Source: a virus. From it: a stretch of 50,541 nt of DNA. A program made the position numbers and the translations under genes. Positions within the stretch are counted from its first letter, which is position 1. Every line of letters begins with the position of its first letter. The stretch covers positions 1 to 50,541 of IMG/VR virus record IMGVR_UViG_3300033153_004262. One strand, 5' to 3'. Positions 35,099 through 42,293 of the stretch are shown here, piece by piece. The notes beneath the pieces were generated by a model. It searched no databases, had not been told where the DNA came from, and saw only the letters and a list, made by a program, of their open reading frames with translations.

Positions 35099-36961
35099 TC
35101 ACCTCAGTAAAGCGAAGAGATCATCTTTACTTATGTTAAGACCGCCGGGAATACTTTGCGGCGTTGTCTTTCCGTCGTCACCCATTACGGCATCAAACCA
35201 CTTCTGTTTTTGTTCTAGTATCACCTCCAAATTAGTATCAACACTATTTTCACATAGCAACGGTATTATAGTAGCTTCTTCTTTTTGATGGAAACCGGTT
35301 ATCCTATCTTCACATTGCCAGTTGACCTTGGGTTGAAAATCTTTAGTATACTGAATGATGACATGGCATGGGTTCAAGTCTAAACCCTCAGCCGTTTTGG
35401 CGTTAAGTATCATAATTCTACAGTCGTCGGTTTGCGTAAACCGCTCCATACGTTCCGATCTTTCTTCTGGTCTAACACCGCCATAGATACTTGTCGCACC
35501 GTACTTGGCATATCTGTTTTCTAAAGTCTGGATGATCGCCCTAAACTTACAGGAAATAACTACTTTTCCCCAATCATCCAGATATTCTTTTATAAAGTTG
35601 TCTATCCACATCAACTTGGGGTTCTCTTTATCCTCCAAGAAATGTGGTGTTTTATAAGCGTCTATGATAAAACCACCTGTTATTTCTTGTAGCTTCATTA
35701 CCTGCGCTAGAAAACCAGATACTTGAACCACGCTCATGTCATCCATTTCATAAAGTTGAGTTCTGAAAGTATCACGAAGATCATCATGGATTTTTCTTTG
35801 TCTGGCACTCATAACTAGTTCTTCGGGATAAACTATCTTGCCCAACTCCATATTGACTTGTTCTCTTAAGGCGCGGACGCTAAATCTAGCCATAATATTA
35901 TGTAGGTTATCTAATGCGCCGCGTCGGTAGCCAGTGACCTGTGAATGTCCGTTATAGCCATTAGTGATACAGAAGTTACTGATAAAATCGGGATAGTTCT
36001 TGCCGATAGTATCAGGGGCTGTCATCTGTATAACTCTGGCTACATCGTGTGGCTTATTGGCCACGGGTGTACCTGATAACGCTACAAGCGCAACGGGTTT
36101 ATTCTTACCGAACACCAAAGACTGTACCGCCGCTGTTTGGCTGGACTCATTCTTTACGTTATGACACTCATCTAAACATAAAGCATACCGTTTTGGTTTT
36201 CGTCCCAGCTCAACATCGCCATCCAAATACTCATGGACGGTTTCAATATCCGATCTGAGTGACTCGTAGTTGACAATTTTAAAGATGCCTGACTTATACC
36301 AAAGCTCCTTCTTCTTAGCTTTGGTACCTTCTATAACCTGTGATACTACAGGCACAATAGAATTAGTAAACTTACCTAATTCTTTGTGCCATATATGCTT
36401 AGTGCTATTAGTCACCACACAGATAGCAACATCTATCTCTTGCCTCATATAAAGTGAGTATAGATACACTATTGTAGGCGGTGTCTTTCCAGTCCGCATC
36501 TGGCCCCAATTATCGCTATAACCTAAATAGATATTTAGAGCCAGTGCTTGCAACTGATGATCCCTTAATCGGTTAGGTATAGTAGTCAGGTCTAACCCAA
36601 AATCATCAATCACTTTATGTATAGTTGCCATATCGTTTTGTTTAATCTTTAATATGGTTCCATACATGGCCAAACCGGACTCATAAAGCACCTGTGCATC
36701 ATCATCCCACTGCAAATCAAAGATTCTTTTAATCGTGCTTTCGTCTCTATGTGCTTCTAACCGCTGGAACATTAAAGGTGACAGAGTATAATGAGGATTT
36801 CTAAATAGTCCCTCGTTATCCCTTCTGTGTTCGTTATAGGGATGATAGAATGAAAATCCTATATCCCGTGTCAGCCTAGAATCGCCGTGGTTATCATCGC
36901 ATATAATAGCCAGTGATGCTAGTCCGGGACGACCCTCTGCTGTAGTAACATACTTAAACAC
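35099..36961 (-). CDS. SNF2-family SF2 helicase/translocase
   Basis: The 620-residue product has the SF2 motifs in order. The Q-like region is RLRDHQLQALALN (~131-143), motif I GQMRTGKT (153-160), motif II LCLDECHNVKN (261-271), and motif III ALSGTPVANKP (294-304). The C-terminal RecA domain has KVVISCKFRAII, a YGGV followed by a basic run, LNAKTAEGLDL and CEDRITGFHQKEE (motif VI with Arg). SNF2-type helicases of phages are placed with replication genes and may remodel forks or displace proteins. It heads the compact leftward operon. Confidence 0.85.
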   Translation of the reverse strand: MFKYVTTAEGRPGLASLAIICDDNHGDSRLTRDIGFSFYHPYNEHRRDNEGLFRNPHYTLSPLMFQRLEAHRDESTIKRIFDLQWDDDAQVLYESGLAMYGTILKIKQNDMATIHKVIDDFGLDLTTIPNRLRDHQLQALALNIYLGYSDNWGQMRTGKTPPTIVYLYSLYMRQEIDVAICVVTNSTKHIWHKELGKFTNSIVPVVSQVIEGTKAKKKELWYKSGIFKIVNYESLRSDIETVHEYLDGDVELGRKPKRYALCLDECHNVKNESSQTAAVQSLVFGKNKPVALVALSGTPVANKPHDVARVIQMTAPDTIGKNYPDFISNFCITNGYNGHSQVTGYRRGALDNLHNIMARFSVRALREQVNMELGKIVYPEELVMSARQRKIHDDLRDTFRTQLYEMDDMSVVQVSGFLAQVMKLQEITGGFIIDAYKTPHFLEDKENPKLMWIDNFIKEYLDDWGKVVISCKFRAIIQTLENRYAKYGATSIYGGVRPEERSERMERFTQTDDCRIMILNAKTAEGLDLNPCHVIIQYTKDFQPKVNWQCEDRITGFHQKEEATIIPLLCENSVDTNLEVILEQKQKWFDAVMGDDGKTTPQSIPGGLNISKDDLFALLR

Positions 36962-36978
36962 TTTACACCTCCGTTTTA

Positions 36979-37149
36979 TTAATTTCTATTTGCATTTGTT
37001 ATCTCTGCCATCGTATCGTCTAGTTCATTTTCTATATCCAAAAGCGCAGCCTTGAATTCTTGCGAATTGTTTTTATCAAGCCACAGTGTGTCCGATATTA
37101 ACTGATGCGCCTCTTTGATCATTTTTAAGGCTCCTCTTAGTTCATCCAT
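36979..37149 (-). CDS. Small helical protein (56 residues)
   Basis: ATG 37149 opens a 56-codon frame just after the upstream stop, with GGAGG 11 bases before it. The product is acidic and helical (RGALKMIKEAHQLISDTLW, KAALLDIENELDDTMAEI). No family recognised. Confidence 0.55.
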   Translation of the reverse strand: MDELRGALKMIKEAHQLISDTLWLDKNNSQEFKAALLDIENELDDTMAEITNANRN

Positions 37150-37152
37150 GAC

Positions 37153-37563
37153 TTACACGTCCTCCAAGAAATGAGTACCGTTCTTATAGTCCTCGAACTG
37201 CTTGACTCCAACTTTATAGGCACCACCAAGCCCTTGCTTTTTCCACAGCTTCAGGTTATTAGCCAACAGCTTTCTGATGGCGGCTTCGGACTTAAAGTCA
37301 TTGTTACCTTTACTTATCAGTTCAAGTTTTTTAAGGTCGAATGTTACCTTGATAACGGTTTCTTCCATTATCATTTTGTGTATATCGGGCATCTCTTTTT
37401 GTAGCACTTTCATAAGGGCGTAGTCGCGAACTTTTGTTCGACCCTCTAGTTCATTGAGTTGGCCTTGTAGCTGCTGTATGCCAAATGCTAGAGCCTCTAT
37501 AGGATTGTTAAACGCATTTTCTTGTTTGCCATTCTTGTCTAGTAGTATCGGTTTTCCCCTCAC
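37153..37563 (-). CDS. Hypothetical 136-residue protein
   Basis: GTG 37563 is chosen because GGAGGG lies 7 bases upstream; the longer ATG frame overlaps a membrane-protein gene. The product has a helix-rich middle (IEALAFGIQQLQGQLNELEGRTK) and a basic C-terminal part (SEAAIRKLLANNLKLWKKQG). It may be an adaptor to the SNF2 protein encoded downstream; unrecognised. Confidence 0.55.
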   Translation of the reverse strand: MRGKPILLDKNGKQENAFNNPIEALAFGIQQLQGQLNELEGRTKVRDYALMKVLQKEMPDIHKMIMEETVIKVTFDLKKLELISKGNNDFKSEAAIRKLLANNLKLWKKQGLGGAYKVGVKQFEDYKNGTHFLEDV

Positions 37564-37564
37564 C

Positions 37565-37741
37565 TTAGTACCCTCCAAAAATAACTGCTGCAAACCTAAA
37601 GCACAACTCTGTGCCAAAAGCCCAAGCAAAGGCTAACATTGTCATAGTTATTATTAGCGTAACTATAACAAATGCAACAAATATGCAGTCACGAAATATC
37701 TTGCGGTGAAGCCTCTTTAGCCTAGCCTTAAATTCATTCAT
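37565..37741 (-). CDS. Small single-span membrane protein (58 residues)
   Basis: ATG 37741 follows GAGGG at six bases. The N-terminus is strongly basic (KARLKRLHRKIFRD), followed by a long hydrophobic segment (~19-42, CIFVAFVIVTLIITMTML). Its last codons supply the ribosome binding site of the next gene. It would insert in the inner membrane with the basic end in the cytoplasm. Function unknown. Confidence 0.6.
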   Translation of the reverse strand: MNEFKARLKRLHRKIFRDCIFVAFVIVTLIITMTMLAFAWAFGTELCFRFAAVIFGGY

Positions 37742-37761
37742 TATAGACCCTCATCAAAATA

Positions 37762-37974
37762 CTATTCCTCTATTACCTTAATAGCATCGCAAATATCTTT
37801 TACCGCTAACCATACATAATGATTAAATTCATTACTATCTGTTAGCTTAAGTTCGCCTTTATCGAGCAGGTTTTTTATGTGGTTGGTTTTATCAATCAAC
37901 CACTGTATATTTTCTGCTGTCTCTTTTGGTTGCTTTTCGCGTATTGTTTTCAAAAAGGCTGCTGCATCATTCAT
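37762..37974 (-). CDS. Hypothetical 70-residue helical protein
   Basis: A strong GGGAGAT site precedes ATG 37974. The product is helical and charged (AAAFLKTIREKQPKETAENI, AVKDICDAIKVIEE). No membrane segment and no known motif. Part of the leftward micro-gene string. Confidence 0.55.
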   Translation of the reverse strand: MNDAAAFLKTIREKQPKETAENIQWLIDKTNHIKNLLDKGELKLTDSNEFNHYVWLAVKDICDAIKVIEE

Positions 37975-37976
37975 TT

Positions 37977-38138
37977 TTATCTCCCGCGTTTATAAAACAG
38001 GAGCATGGCAATAGAGAAAGACAATAACACTATCGCCAATAAATTTATAACGCGACACTTACCCAAACAAACGATAATATTTAGTACCAATAATGTTGTA
38101 TTGGTTATCGTCCATAATATTCTCCATTTCTGTTTCAT
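37977..38138 (-). CDS. Small two-span membrane protein (53 residues)
   Basis: ATG 38138 overlaps the upstream stop (ATGA), and the stop lies two bases before the next start. Two hydrophobic segments (~8-25 and ~30-48, VINLLAIVLLSFSIAMLLF) are separated by a Cys/Lys loop and end in a basic tail (YKRGR). A likely membrane hairpin of unknown role. Confidence 0.6.
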   Translation of the reverse strand: MKQKWRILWTITNTTLLVLNIIVCLGKCRVINLLAIVLLSFSIAMLLFYKRGR

Positions 38139-38341
38139 TTTTTCATACACTCCCTATATAGCCACCTAGACAGACTATCCGGTAATGCAGGCTCTATTTT
38201 CGCGTCACCTAGAAAATCAGATAACTCTCTTAGTTTTTCTCGTTGGTGCCTAATCTGCCGGTTACGACGAGCTACCTTCTCAGCAAATTGCAGCACCGAA
38301 GCATCGTGAAACGATTTCTTTACTACTTCTTTTTTGGCCAT
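38135..38341 (-). CDS. Small basic protein (68 residues)
   Basis: GGAG lies 8 bases before ATG 38341. The product is rich in Arg/Lys (ARRNRQIRHQREKLREL) with helix propensity, so nucleic-acid or membrane-surface binding is plausible. It is the first gene downstream of an intrinsic terminator, so a separate promoter or read-through is needed. Not recognised. Confidence 0.55.
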   Translation of the reverse strand: MAKKEVVKKSFHDASVLQFAEKVARRNRQIRHQREKLRELSDFLGDAKIEPALPDSLSRWLYRECMKK

Positions 38342-38352
38342 AACTAGACTCC

Positions 38353-38402
38353 GATAAAAATGCCGCCCTAGCGTGGAAGTGCAACTGCCAGCTTAGGGCG
38401 GC
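38353..38402 (-). terminator. Intrinsic terminator after the 170-residue gene
   Basis: On the minus strand GCCGCCCTA pairs with TAGGGCGGC (9 bp, GC-rich; arms 38402-38394 and 38370-38362, with extra AGC/GC pairing inside) and is followed by ATTTTTAT. It lies 11 bases after the stop of the leftward gene at 38413. Confidence 0.75.
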
Positions 38403-38412
38403 GATAAGTGCT

Positions 38413-38925
38413 TTATTTCTGTCGTACCGGAATATCTACATCGGCTTCATGCAGTGCTTTGATTAAAGCGTCTATATACAACCCATCGTGTGAGTGTTGT
38501 AGCTTAAAGGCTTCGACTTTATTATGTAACTCATCGACAATCCCTTTTTGCCTCTCAATTTGTTGCACAAAACCTTCATTAGTTTTCTGGTAGGTTCTGA
38601 TGCAATCACCCTGCCTTTTGGAGTCTTGTTCCAATTCGCTAAGGTCTAGCTTTGTTTCTTCATGCAGCTTGCGCTCTGTACTGACGGCTGTCTTATAGCT
38701 GACCACGTTACTGTTGGCAATGTTCAACTCTTCTTTTTCTACGCCTAACTGAACCTCTAAAGTTTCGTACTCATCGTACAGTCTGGCATTATCTCTACTG
38801 AAATTGTCATTTAGTCTTGCTAACTCGGTGTAGCTTTCTTGCGTCTCTGTTAGCAACTGCGTTAGTTCGCCCATAGCTAGTGTAACCTTGCCGACAGTCT
38901 GTTCGATTCTTTCATCTGAAGCCAT
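38413..38925 (-). CDS. Coiled-coil early protein (170 residues)
   Basis: ATG 38925 follows AAGGGGAT at 7 bases; a longer frame to 39006 runs through a structured RNA leader and is rejected. The product is almost wholly coiled coil (DEYETLEVQLGVEKEELNIA, ETKLDLSELEQDSKRQ). It ends with DVDIPVRQK. It is flanked by a structured leader and an intrinsic terminator, so it is its own controlled unit. No family recognised. Confidence 0.6.
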   Translation of the reverse strand: MASDERIEQTVGKVTLAMGELTQLLTETQESYTELARLNDNFSRDNARLYDEYETLEVQLGVEKEELNIANSNVVSYKTAVSTERKLHEETKLDLSELEQDSKRQGDCIRTYQKTNEGFVQQIERQKGIVDELHNKVEAFKLQHSHDGLYIDALIKALHEADVDIPVRQK

Positions 38926-38947
38926 TTTATATCCCCTTTTAGTATGT

Positions 38948-39021
38948 GGTTGGTGTCTGCGTAGTCTGCTAAAAATTAGCAGATAGGACACATTGTTATC
39001 CAACAAGGATAACTTCCAACC
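38948..39021 (-). promoter_or_regulatory. Structured three-way-junction RNA leader
   Basis: Read on the minus strand, GGTTG (39021-39017) pairs with CAACC (38952-38948) and encloses two hairpins. One is GTTATCC/GGATAAC (39013-38995, 7 bp, loop of 5). The other is GTGTC/GACAC topped by TCTGCTAA/TTAGCAGA with a 3-base loop (38991-38953). The element ends 22 bases before ATG 38925. It may be a regulatory leader; I do not recognise a known riboswitch class. Confidence 0.6.
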
Positions 39022-39042
39022 GTTACGTCCCTAAATACGCTT

Positions 39043-39056
39043 GGGGCTTTCGCCCC
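39043..39056 (-). other. GNRA-capped hairpin
   Basis: On the minus strand GGGGC-GAAA-GCCCC forms a 5-bp stem with a GAAA tetraloop. It lies 12 bases after the stop of the leftward gene at 39068. No U tract follows, so it is more likely an RNA-stability element than a terminator. Confidence 0.5.
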
Positions 39057-39067
39057 TTGAGCTACGC

Positions 39068-39286
39068 TTACCCCGGAACAAAACATTTCATTACTATATC
39101 ACCATTATCAAACTGTGCGCCAGCTTTACCGATATATGTTGAGCATATATTTATTCTCCATGTTCTTTTATCCCCACTAGGCTGTATCTTTTTAGCCGCT
39201 CGATGACTTGGAGCTACTACTACCATTGATGAATATTCATCGTACATGCTAGTTTGGGTTCTTTCTACTAAATATAGGTTTTTCAT
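39068..39286 (-). CDS. Hypothetical 72-residue protein
   Basis: ATG 39286 follows AAGGTGG at about 8 bases; an upstream GTG at 39298 overlaps that site. The product is beta-rich and basic (SHRAAKKIQPSGDKRTWRINI), with a GDIVMKCFVPG end. Not recognised. The ~236 bases upstream to 39522 hold only hairpins and a terminator, no gene. Confidence 0.5.
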   Translation of the reverse strand: MKNLYLVERTQTSMYDEYSSMVVVAPSHRAAKKIQPSGDKRTWRINICSTYIGKAGAQFDNGDIVMKCFVPG

Positions 39287-39371
39287 GATTTGCACCACCT
39301 TGAAATAGTACTTTTTGTACTAAACTGTAAAACTGAGACTCTTGTGCTATTGTTATGCTATCTGTCAAAAC

Positions 39372-39387
39372 TAGAGCGGAAGCTCTA
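39372..39387. repeat. TAGAGC-GGAA-GCTCTA hairpin, copy 1
   Basis: A 6-bp stem with a GGAA (GNRA) loop on the plus strand, within a ~25-base block that recurs inverted at 42473-42488. It lies in a gene-free gap. Confidence 0.6.
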
Positions 39388-39453
39388 CGTCGTTGGACTA
39401 TGTCCACGTCGTGGAATTTTAGCGATAAATTCCAGAAACGACAAAAAGCCGAT

Positions 39454-39494
39454 AAATGCAAGATTTCTGCATCTATCAGCTTTTCTGGAATAGC
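39454..39494 (-). terminator. Strong intrinsic terminator after the 323-residue gene
   Basis: On the minus strand the 17-base arms (39494-39478 and 39470-39454) pair completely, with two G-U pairs, around a 7-base loop; the 3' arm ends in TTTT, extended by a further T to a five-U run. It lies 28 bases after the stop at 39523. The wobble pairs exist only in minus-strand RNA, which shows its direction. Confidence 0.85.
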
Positions 39495-39522
39495 TTAGTC
39501 AAGTCAGTTGTTTTTGTTCCGC

Positions 39523-40494
39523 TTATTCCGCTTTGTGATTCGTGAAATGCTGCTCGATCGTTGGAAGTGACTTCTCTAGCTGTAAAGCTTTCTGCGTCCA
39601 GTTGATTGCACTGGAAGCCAGTACCCCTTCAGCATCCGTATGCTTTGCGATCAGTGCTATCAAATCAGTGTTTTCGTGCTTTCCGCTTGCTCCAAAAACT
39701 GCAAGTATATATTCCTTTGTAGATGTATAACTGTTTCCATCTACGTCAATCTTGAACGTTCCAGAACGTCCACCACCGGCCTTTTTGGCCTTGACCGCTT
39801 TTCCAAGAGTAACATTGACCAGAGACCAGTGGGCTTGTTTATCTTCAGATATTGCCGCACTGTTGTATACGATCTGCGCTGATCCGCTTTCGTCGACAAT
39901 TACACAGTCGTTAGTCAATACAGTGAGTTTGTCAGTCGCAAAAGACTCAGTGATTGATACTAGTGACTCTTTTATCCATTGTCGTTTAGCTAGACAGCCA
40001 TTCCACAGTTTCTCAGGATTATCGACACCAGCACCAAACGTATCATGAACAAAAGAAGCAATCGCATCTTTTCTATCCTTTTTCGGTTTCAGATAGTTAT
40101 TGACAGATGCAATCAAATCTAGCGTTGTAGTATACGCGCCCTTGACCTGAGACGACATTTTCTCACTGTACGTTGTCTTGATAATGTTATTACTGTCTAG
40201 TGTCATCTTCTTATCGTTATTGAGCACCAGCGATACCGTAACAACGTCAACAGACACCGGGATCTCTATTGCTTCCAAAGTTTTCCGCATAGCTGTAAAG
40301 TTCGCAACTATAGCGTTCTCTGCTTTCTCCTTTGCAATAGCCGCATTCTGCGACTGGATTGCAAGTTCTGTTTCCGCTTTCATTGCCCCGATAGCTTGCT
40401 TTTCTACTTCAGACAAAGCAGAATCATCTATCTTTGAAAGCATAAGCTTGAGTTGTTCTGCTGTAAACGCAACAGTCTTTTTTTCTACTGCCAT
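39523..40494 (-). CDS. Orphan early protein (323 residues), own promoter and terminator
   Basis: The product starts with a helical, Ala/Glu-rich region (~10-70, KAETELAIQSQNAAIAKEKA). A mixed domain follows with a possible glycine-rich loop (KAVKAKKAGGGRSGTFKIDV) and a repeated-strand segment (GNSYTSTKEYILAVFG). Its codons are visibly less AT-rich than those of neighbours. AAAGGA lies 11 bases upstream of ATG 40494. A perfect sigma70 promoter and a strong terminator make it a one-gene unit, as for strongly expressed early or establishment proteins. No family recognised. Confidence 0.65.
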   Translation of the reverse strand: MAVEKKTVAFTAEQLKLMLSKIDDSALSEVEKQAIGAMKAETELAIQSQNAAIAKEKAENAIVANFTAMRKTLEAIEIPVSVDVVTVSLVLNNDKKMTLDSNNIIKTTYSEKMSSQVKGAYTTTLDLIASVNNYLKPKKDRKDAIASFVHDTFGAGVDNPEKLWNGCLAKRQWIKESLVSITESFATDKLTVLTNDCVIVDESGSAQIVYNSAAISEDKQAHWSLVNVTLGKAVKAKKAGGGRSGTFKIDVDGNSYTSTKEYILAVFGASGKHENTDLIALIAKHTDAEGVLASSAINWTQKALQLEKSLPTIEQHFTNHKAE

Positions 40495-40578
40495 TTTAGT
40501 ATTATCCTTTTCTAAAATGACTTGACTATAACTATTCAGTTGTAAAAGAACAGTTTGTTTATCTCTTGTTACATCTTA

Positions 40579-40607
40579 ATTATATCATAATATATCATCT
40601 ATGTCAA
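40579..40607 (-). promoter_or_regulatory. Perfect sigma70 promoter for the 323-residue gene
   Basis: On the minus strand TTGACA (40607-40602), exactly 17 bases, then TATAAT (40584-40579). The start would be near 40572, about 78 bases before ATG 40494. Upstream is AAAAGGCC, shared with the promoter at 42322. Confidence 0.9.
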
Positions 40608-41480
40608 GGCCTTTTTGATATTATTCTGGAAATAAAACGAAAAGTATGTGGAATAAGCTAGACCAGGATTTTCTGTCCAGTGCTGTCTGCATGTCTGTCT
40701 TAAGCTATCACTGCGCTTAACTGTGCGTACGCTTTACAAGCGCACGCAAGCGTAGACTCGTAGAGTCCACGTGCGATTATACTCTATATATGGCCATGCT
40801 CTACATAGCACAGACCTGTAGTTTGTCCTTAGATGCGCTCTCGCGCTGGCCGAATATGCAACTTGTGTTAGCTATGGAGTATTTATCGCTATTTCCAATC
40901 TATCTGTGATAATGAGTCTGTCAACTTCAGACTTGTCAAGATAATAATTTTACTTGACATTGACCACACACAGTCAGAATCTACTTGACCGTTGCTCCCT
41001 ACGATAGAATATATTTGTACTATCAGTATGCTATTAGTATATATGCAGAAGTATCAAAAGTATAATTATATACTATCGCAGGGGGCAATGGTCAAGATGT
41101 TTCAGTCTCTGTGTAGGGAAAGTCAAGTAACATTGTTATCACAATCGTTATAATGAGAGGACGTTAGACCGCGAAAACATTGACATTTTGACAAAAACTG
41201 TCGAAGCAAAACTACTTAAGTAGTATATATATACTATAAGAGACTCTTTATTATATATAGATATATATATATCTGGTTCATATTCCTTACGGAATATTTC
41301 CATATCATTCTGGAATAGTGAGTCTCATTCATATATATTCCTGTGTGCAGAGAAAAAAAAGCGAAAACGCTTGACAAATCAACTTTAATCAGAAAAAACG
41401 CGCATATCTATCTGCAATCTACATTTCAGGAAACAGAACCGAGTGATTAGTTGTGCTACTACTATCCTTTAAGCAAAGCA
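40608..41480. other. Gene-free, palindrome-rich region; candidate replication origin
   Basis: No credible reading frame is present. It holds a nested hairpin at 40741-40775 (CGCAC/GTGCG around GACTC-GTA-GAGTC), an inverted pair of ~37-base arms (40984-41096), repeated TTGACA/TGTCAAG elements near 40933-40985, and an AT-rich run with perfect palindromes at 41211-41224, 41221-41236, 41259-41274 and a hairpin at 41280-41297. Easily melted AT tracts beside palindromes fit an origin or a multi-promoter control region. Confidence 0.5.
40984..41096. repeat. Large imperfect inverted repeat containing two facing promoter-like boxes
   Basis: Arm 40984-41020 starts CTTGACCGTTGCTCCCTACG; the other arm, reading the minus strand from 41096, starts CTTGACCATTGCCCCCTGCG. 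Both continue CGATAG then an AT-rich -10-like hexamer 17 bases after TTGACC (AATATA and TATATA). The 39-base centre is AT-rich. The arms differ at about six positions. Confidence 0.7.
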
Positions 41481-41481
41481 C

Positions 41482-41513
41482 AAAAAAAGACCGCTAAAAG
41501 TATCTTAGCGGTC
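41482..41513 (-). terminator. Intrinsic terminator after the three small early genes
   Basis: On the minus strand GACCGCTAA (41513-41505), a 7-base loop, TTAGCGGTC (41497-41489) and seven T residues (41488-41482). It lies 20 bases after the stop at 41534. Confidence 0.9.
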
Positions 41514-41533
41514 AGTAGTAGTTTATTTAGTTG

Positions 41534-41764
41534 TTAGGAATGTTTATGTGCATCATAGTTTCCAGTAAACTGAAGCACACGCTGGAAAGCAGAATCACAT
41601 GATGTTCCAGATAAGCAGTCTGACAAATCGTATGTGATAAACTGATCTGTTTCCTTTTCATATCCATAAAAGGACGCATGTTTGTTATCACATACACCCA
41701 CAGCGATCAGTTGATCATCGGGGCCGTTGTCTTTGTAGGTCAGTGTCAATGTAGCATATTTCAT
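41534..41764 (-). CDS. Small early protein, MKYATLTLT family, copy 1 (76 residues)
   Basis: The product starts MKYATLTLTYKDNG and continues with a beta-strand VGVCDN that matches its neighbour's MGVCNE, so the two are diverged tandem duplicates. It is acidic with four Cys in the second half region (SDCLSGTSCDS). The leader AAAGGGAGTACAAAGCAA is repeated before all three genes of this unit. First-transcribed small acidic proteins often act on host enzymes, but this is inference. Confidence 0.6.
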   Translation of the reverse strand: MKYATLTLTYKDNGPDDQLIAVGVCDNKHASFYGYEKETDQFITYDLSDCLSGTSCDSAFQRVLQFTGNYDAHKHS

Positions 41765-41792
41765 TTGCTTTGTACTCCCTTTAGTTGTTTAG

Positions 41793-42008
41793 TTACACAA
41801 GGAAATGATCTAGTTTATATATTTCTGTAAAGTTTAGCACGTTGCTGTTGTCTGATGATTCGACTTTGCATGCAACTATATTATAGTATATTATACACGT
41901 AGACTCATCAGATCCAATAAATCTTGTCTGTGCTTCATTGCACACGCCCATAGCTGCAACTTGCACGTTTCCATCTATGTCCGTCAATGTTAGTGTTGCA
42001 TATTTCAT
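41793..42008 (-). CDS. Small early protein, MKYATLTLT family, copy 2 (71 residues)
   Basis: Paralogue of the gene at 41534: the first nine residues and the following VxxxGVCN strand are shared, and the rest has diverged (ACKVESSDNSNVLNFTEIYK versus SFQ-like end). Same repeated leader with AAAGGGAG. Acidic and beta-rich, no membrane segment. Function unknown. Confidence 0.6.
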   Translation of the reverse strand: MKYATLTLTDIDGNVQVAAMGVCNEAQTRFIGSDESTCIIYYNIVACKVESSDNSNVLNFTEIYKLDHFLV

Positions 42009-42033
42009 TTGCTTTGCACTCCCTTTAGTTGTG

Positions 42034-42237
42034 CTATTTTCCTAATACTAATTCCCTAAGTGTATACAGAATAACGTGAGATTTGAGACCATCATAAATG
42101 ACTGACTTTGCATTAATGTTCTTGTGTAATGCAATAGCATGATCAAGGTCAAGATCGACGATTTCTTCATATGTTGACTTGTCGACACACATTTTATAAC
42201 TGTCTGTGTTGGGATGATCAAATACGACTGTGGTCAT
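42034..42237 (-). CDS. Small early protein, first gene of the leftward unit (67 residues)
   Basis: It lies directly behind the early promoter and shares the repeated leader with the two following genes, though its protein (TTVVFDHPNTDSYKMC...) is unrelated to theirs. It is acidic with helices (YEEIVDLDLDHAIALHKNI). Probably among the first proteins made after infection. Not recognised. Confidence 0.6.
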   Translation of the reverse strand: MTTVVFDHPNTDSYKMCVDKSTYEEIVDLDLDHAIALHKNINAKSVIYDGLKSHVILYTLRELVLGK

Positions 42238-42269
42238 TTGTTTTGTACTCCCTTTAGTTGTTGAGTGTT

Positions 42270-42287
42270 AGTAGGTCAATTCCTACT
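42270..42287 (-). other. Hairpin at the 5' end of the early transcript
   Basis: AGTAGG and CCTACT form a perfect 6-bp stem with a 6-base loop exactly where transcription from the promoter at 42322 should start (about 42287). It may protect the 5' end of the message or be an operator. Confidence 0.5.
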
Positions 42288-42293
42288 ATCTTT

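Noticed and set aside
38948-39021. Possible tRNA in the cloverleaf-like leader
   Set aside because: No seven-base acceptor stem, T-loop consensus or CCA-compatible end; arm lengths do not fit a tRNA.
39249-39461. 70-codon minus-strand frame in the gap before the 72-residue gene
   Set aside because: It runs through the GNRA hairpin and into a terminator stem, and lacks a ribosome site.
40936-40988. Divergent promoter pair from TGTCAAG and CTTGACA near 40.94-40.97 kb
   Set aside because: The -35 boxes are good but no acceptable -10 box lies at 16-18 bases on either side, so I list them only as part of the control region.
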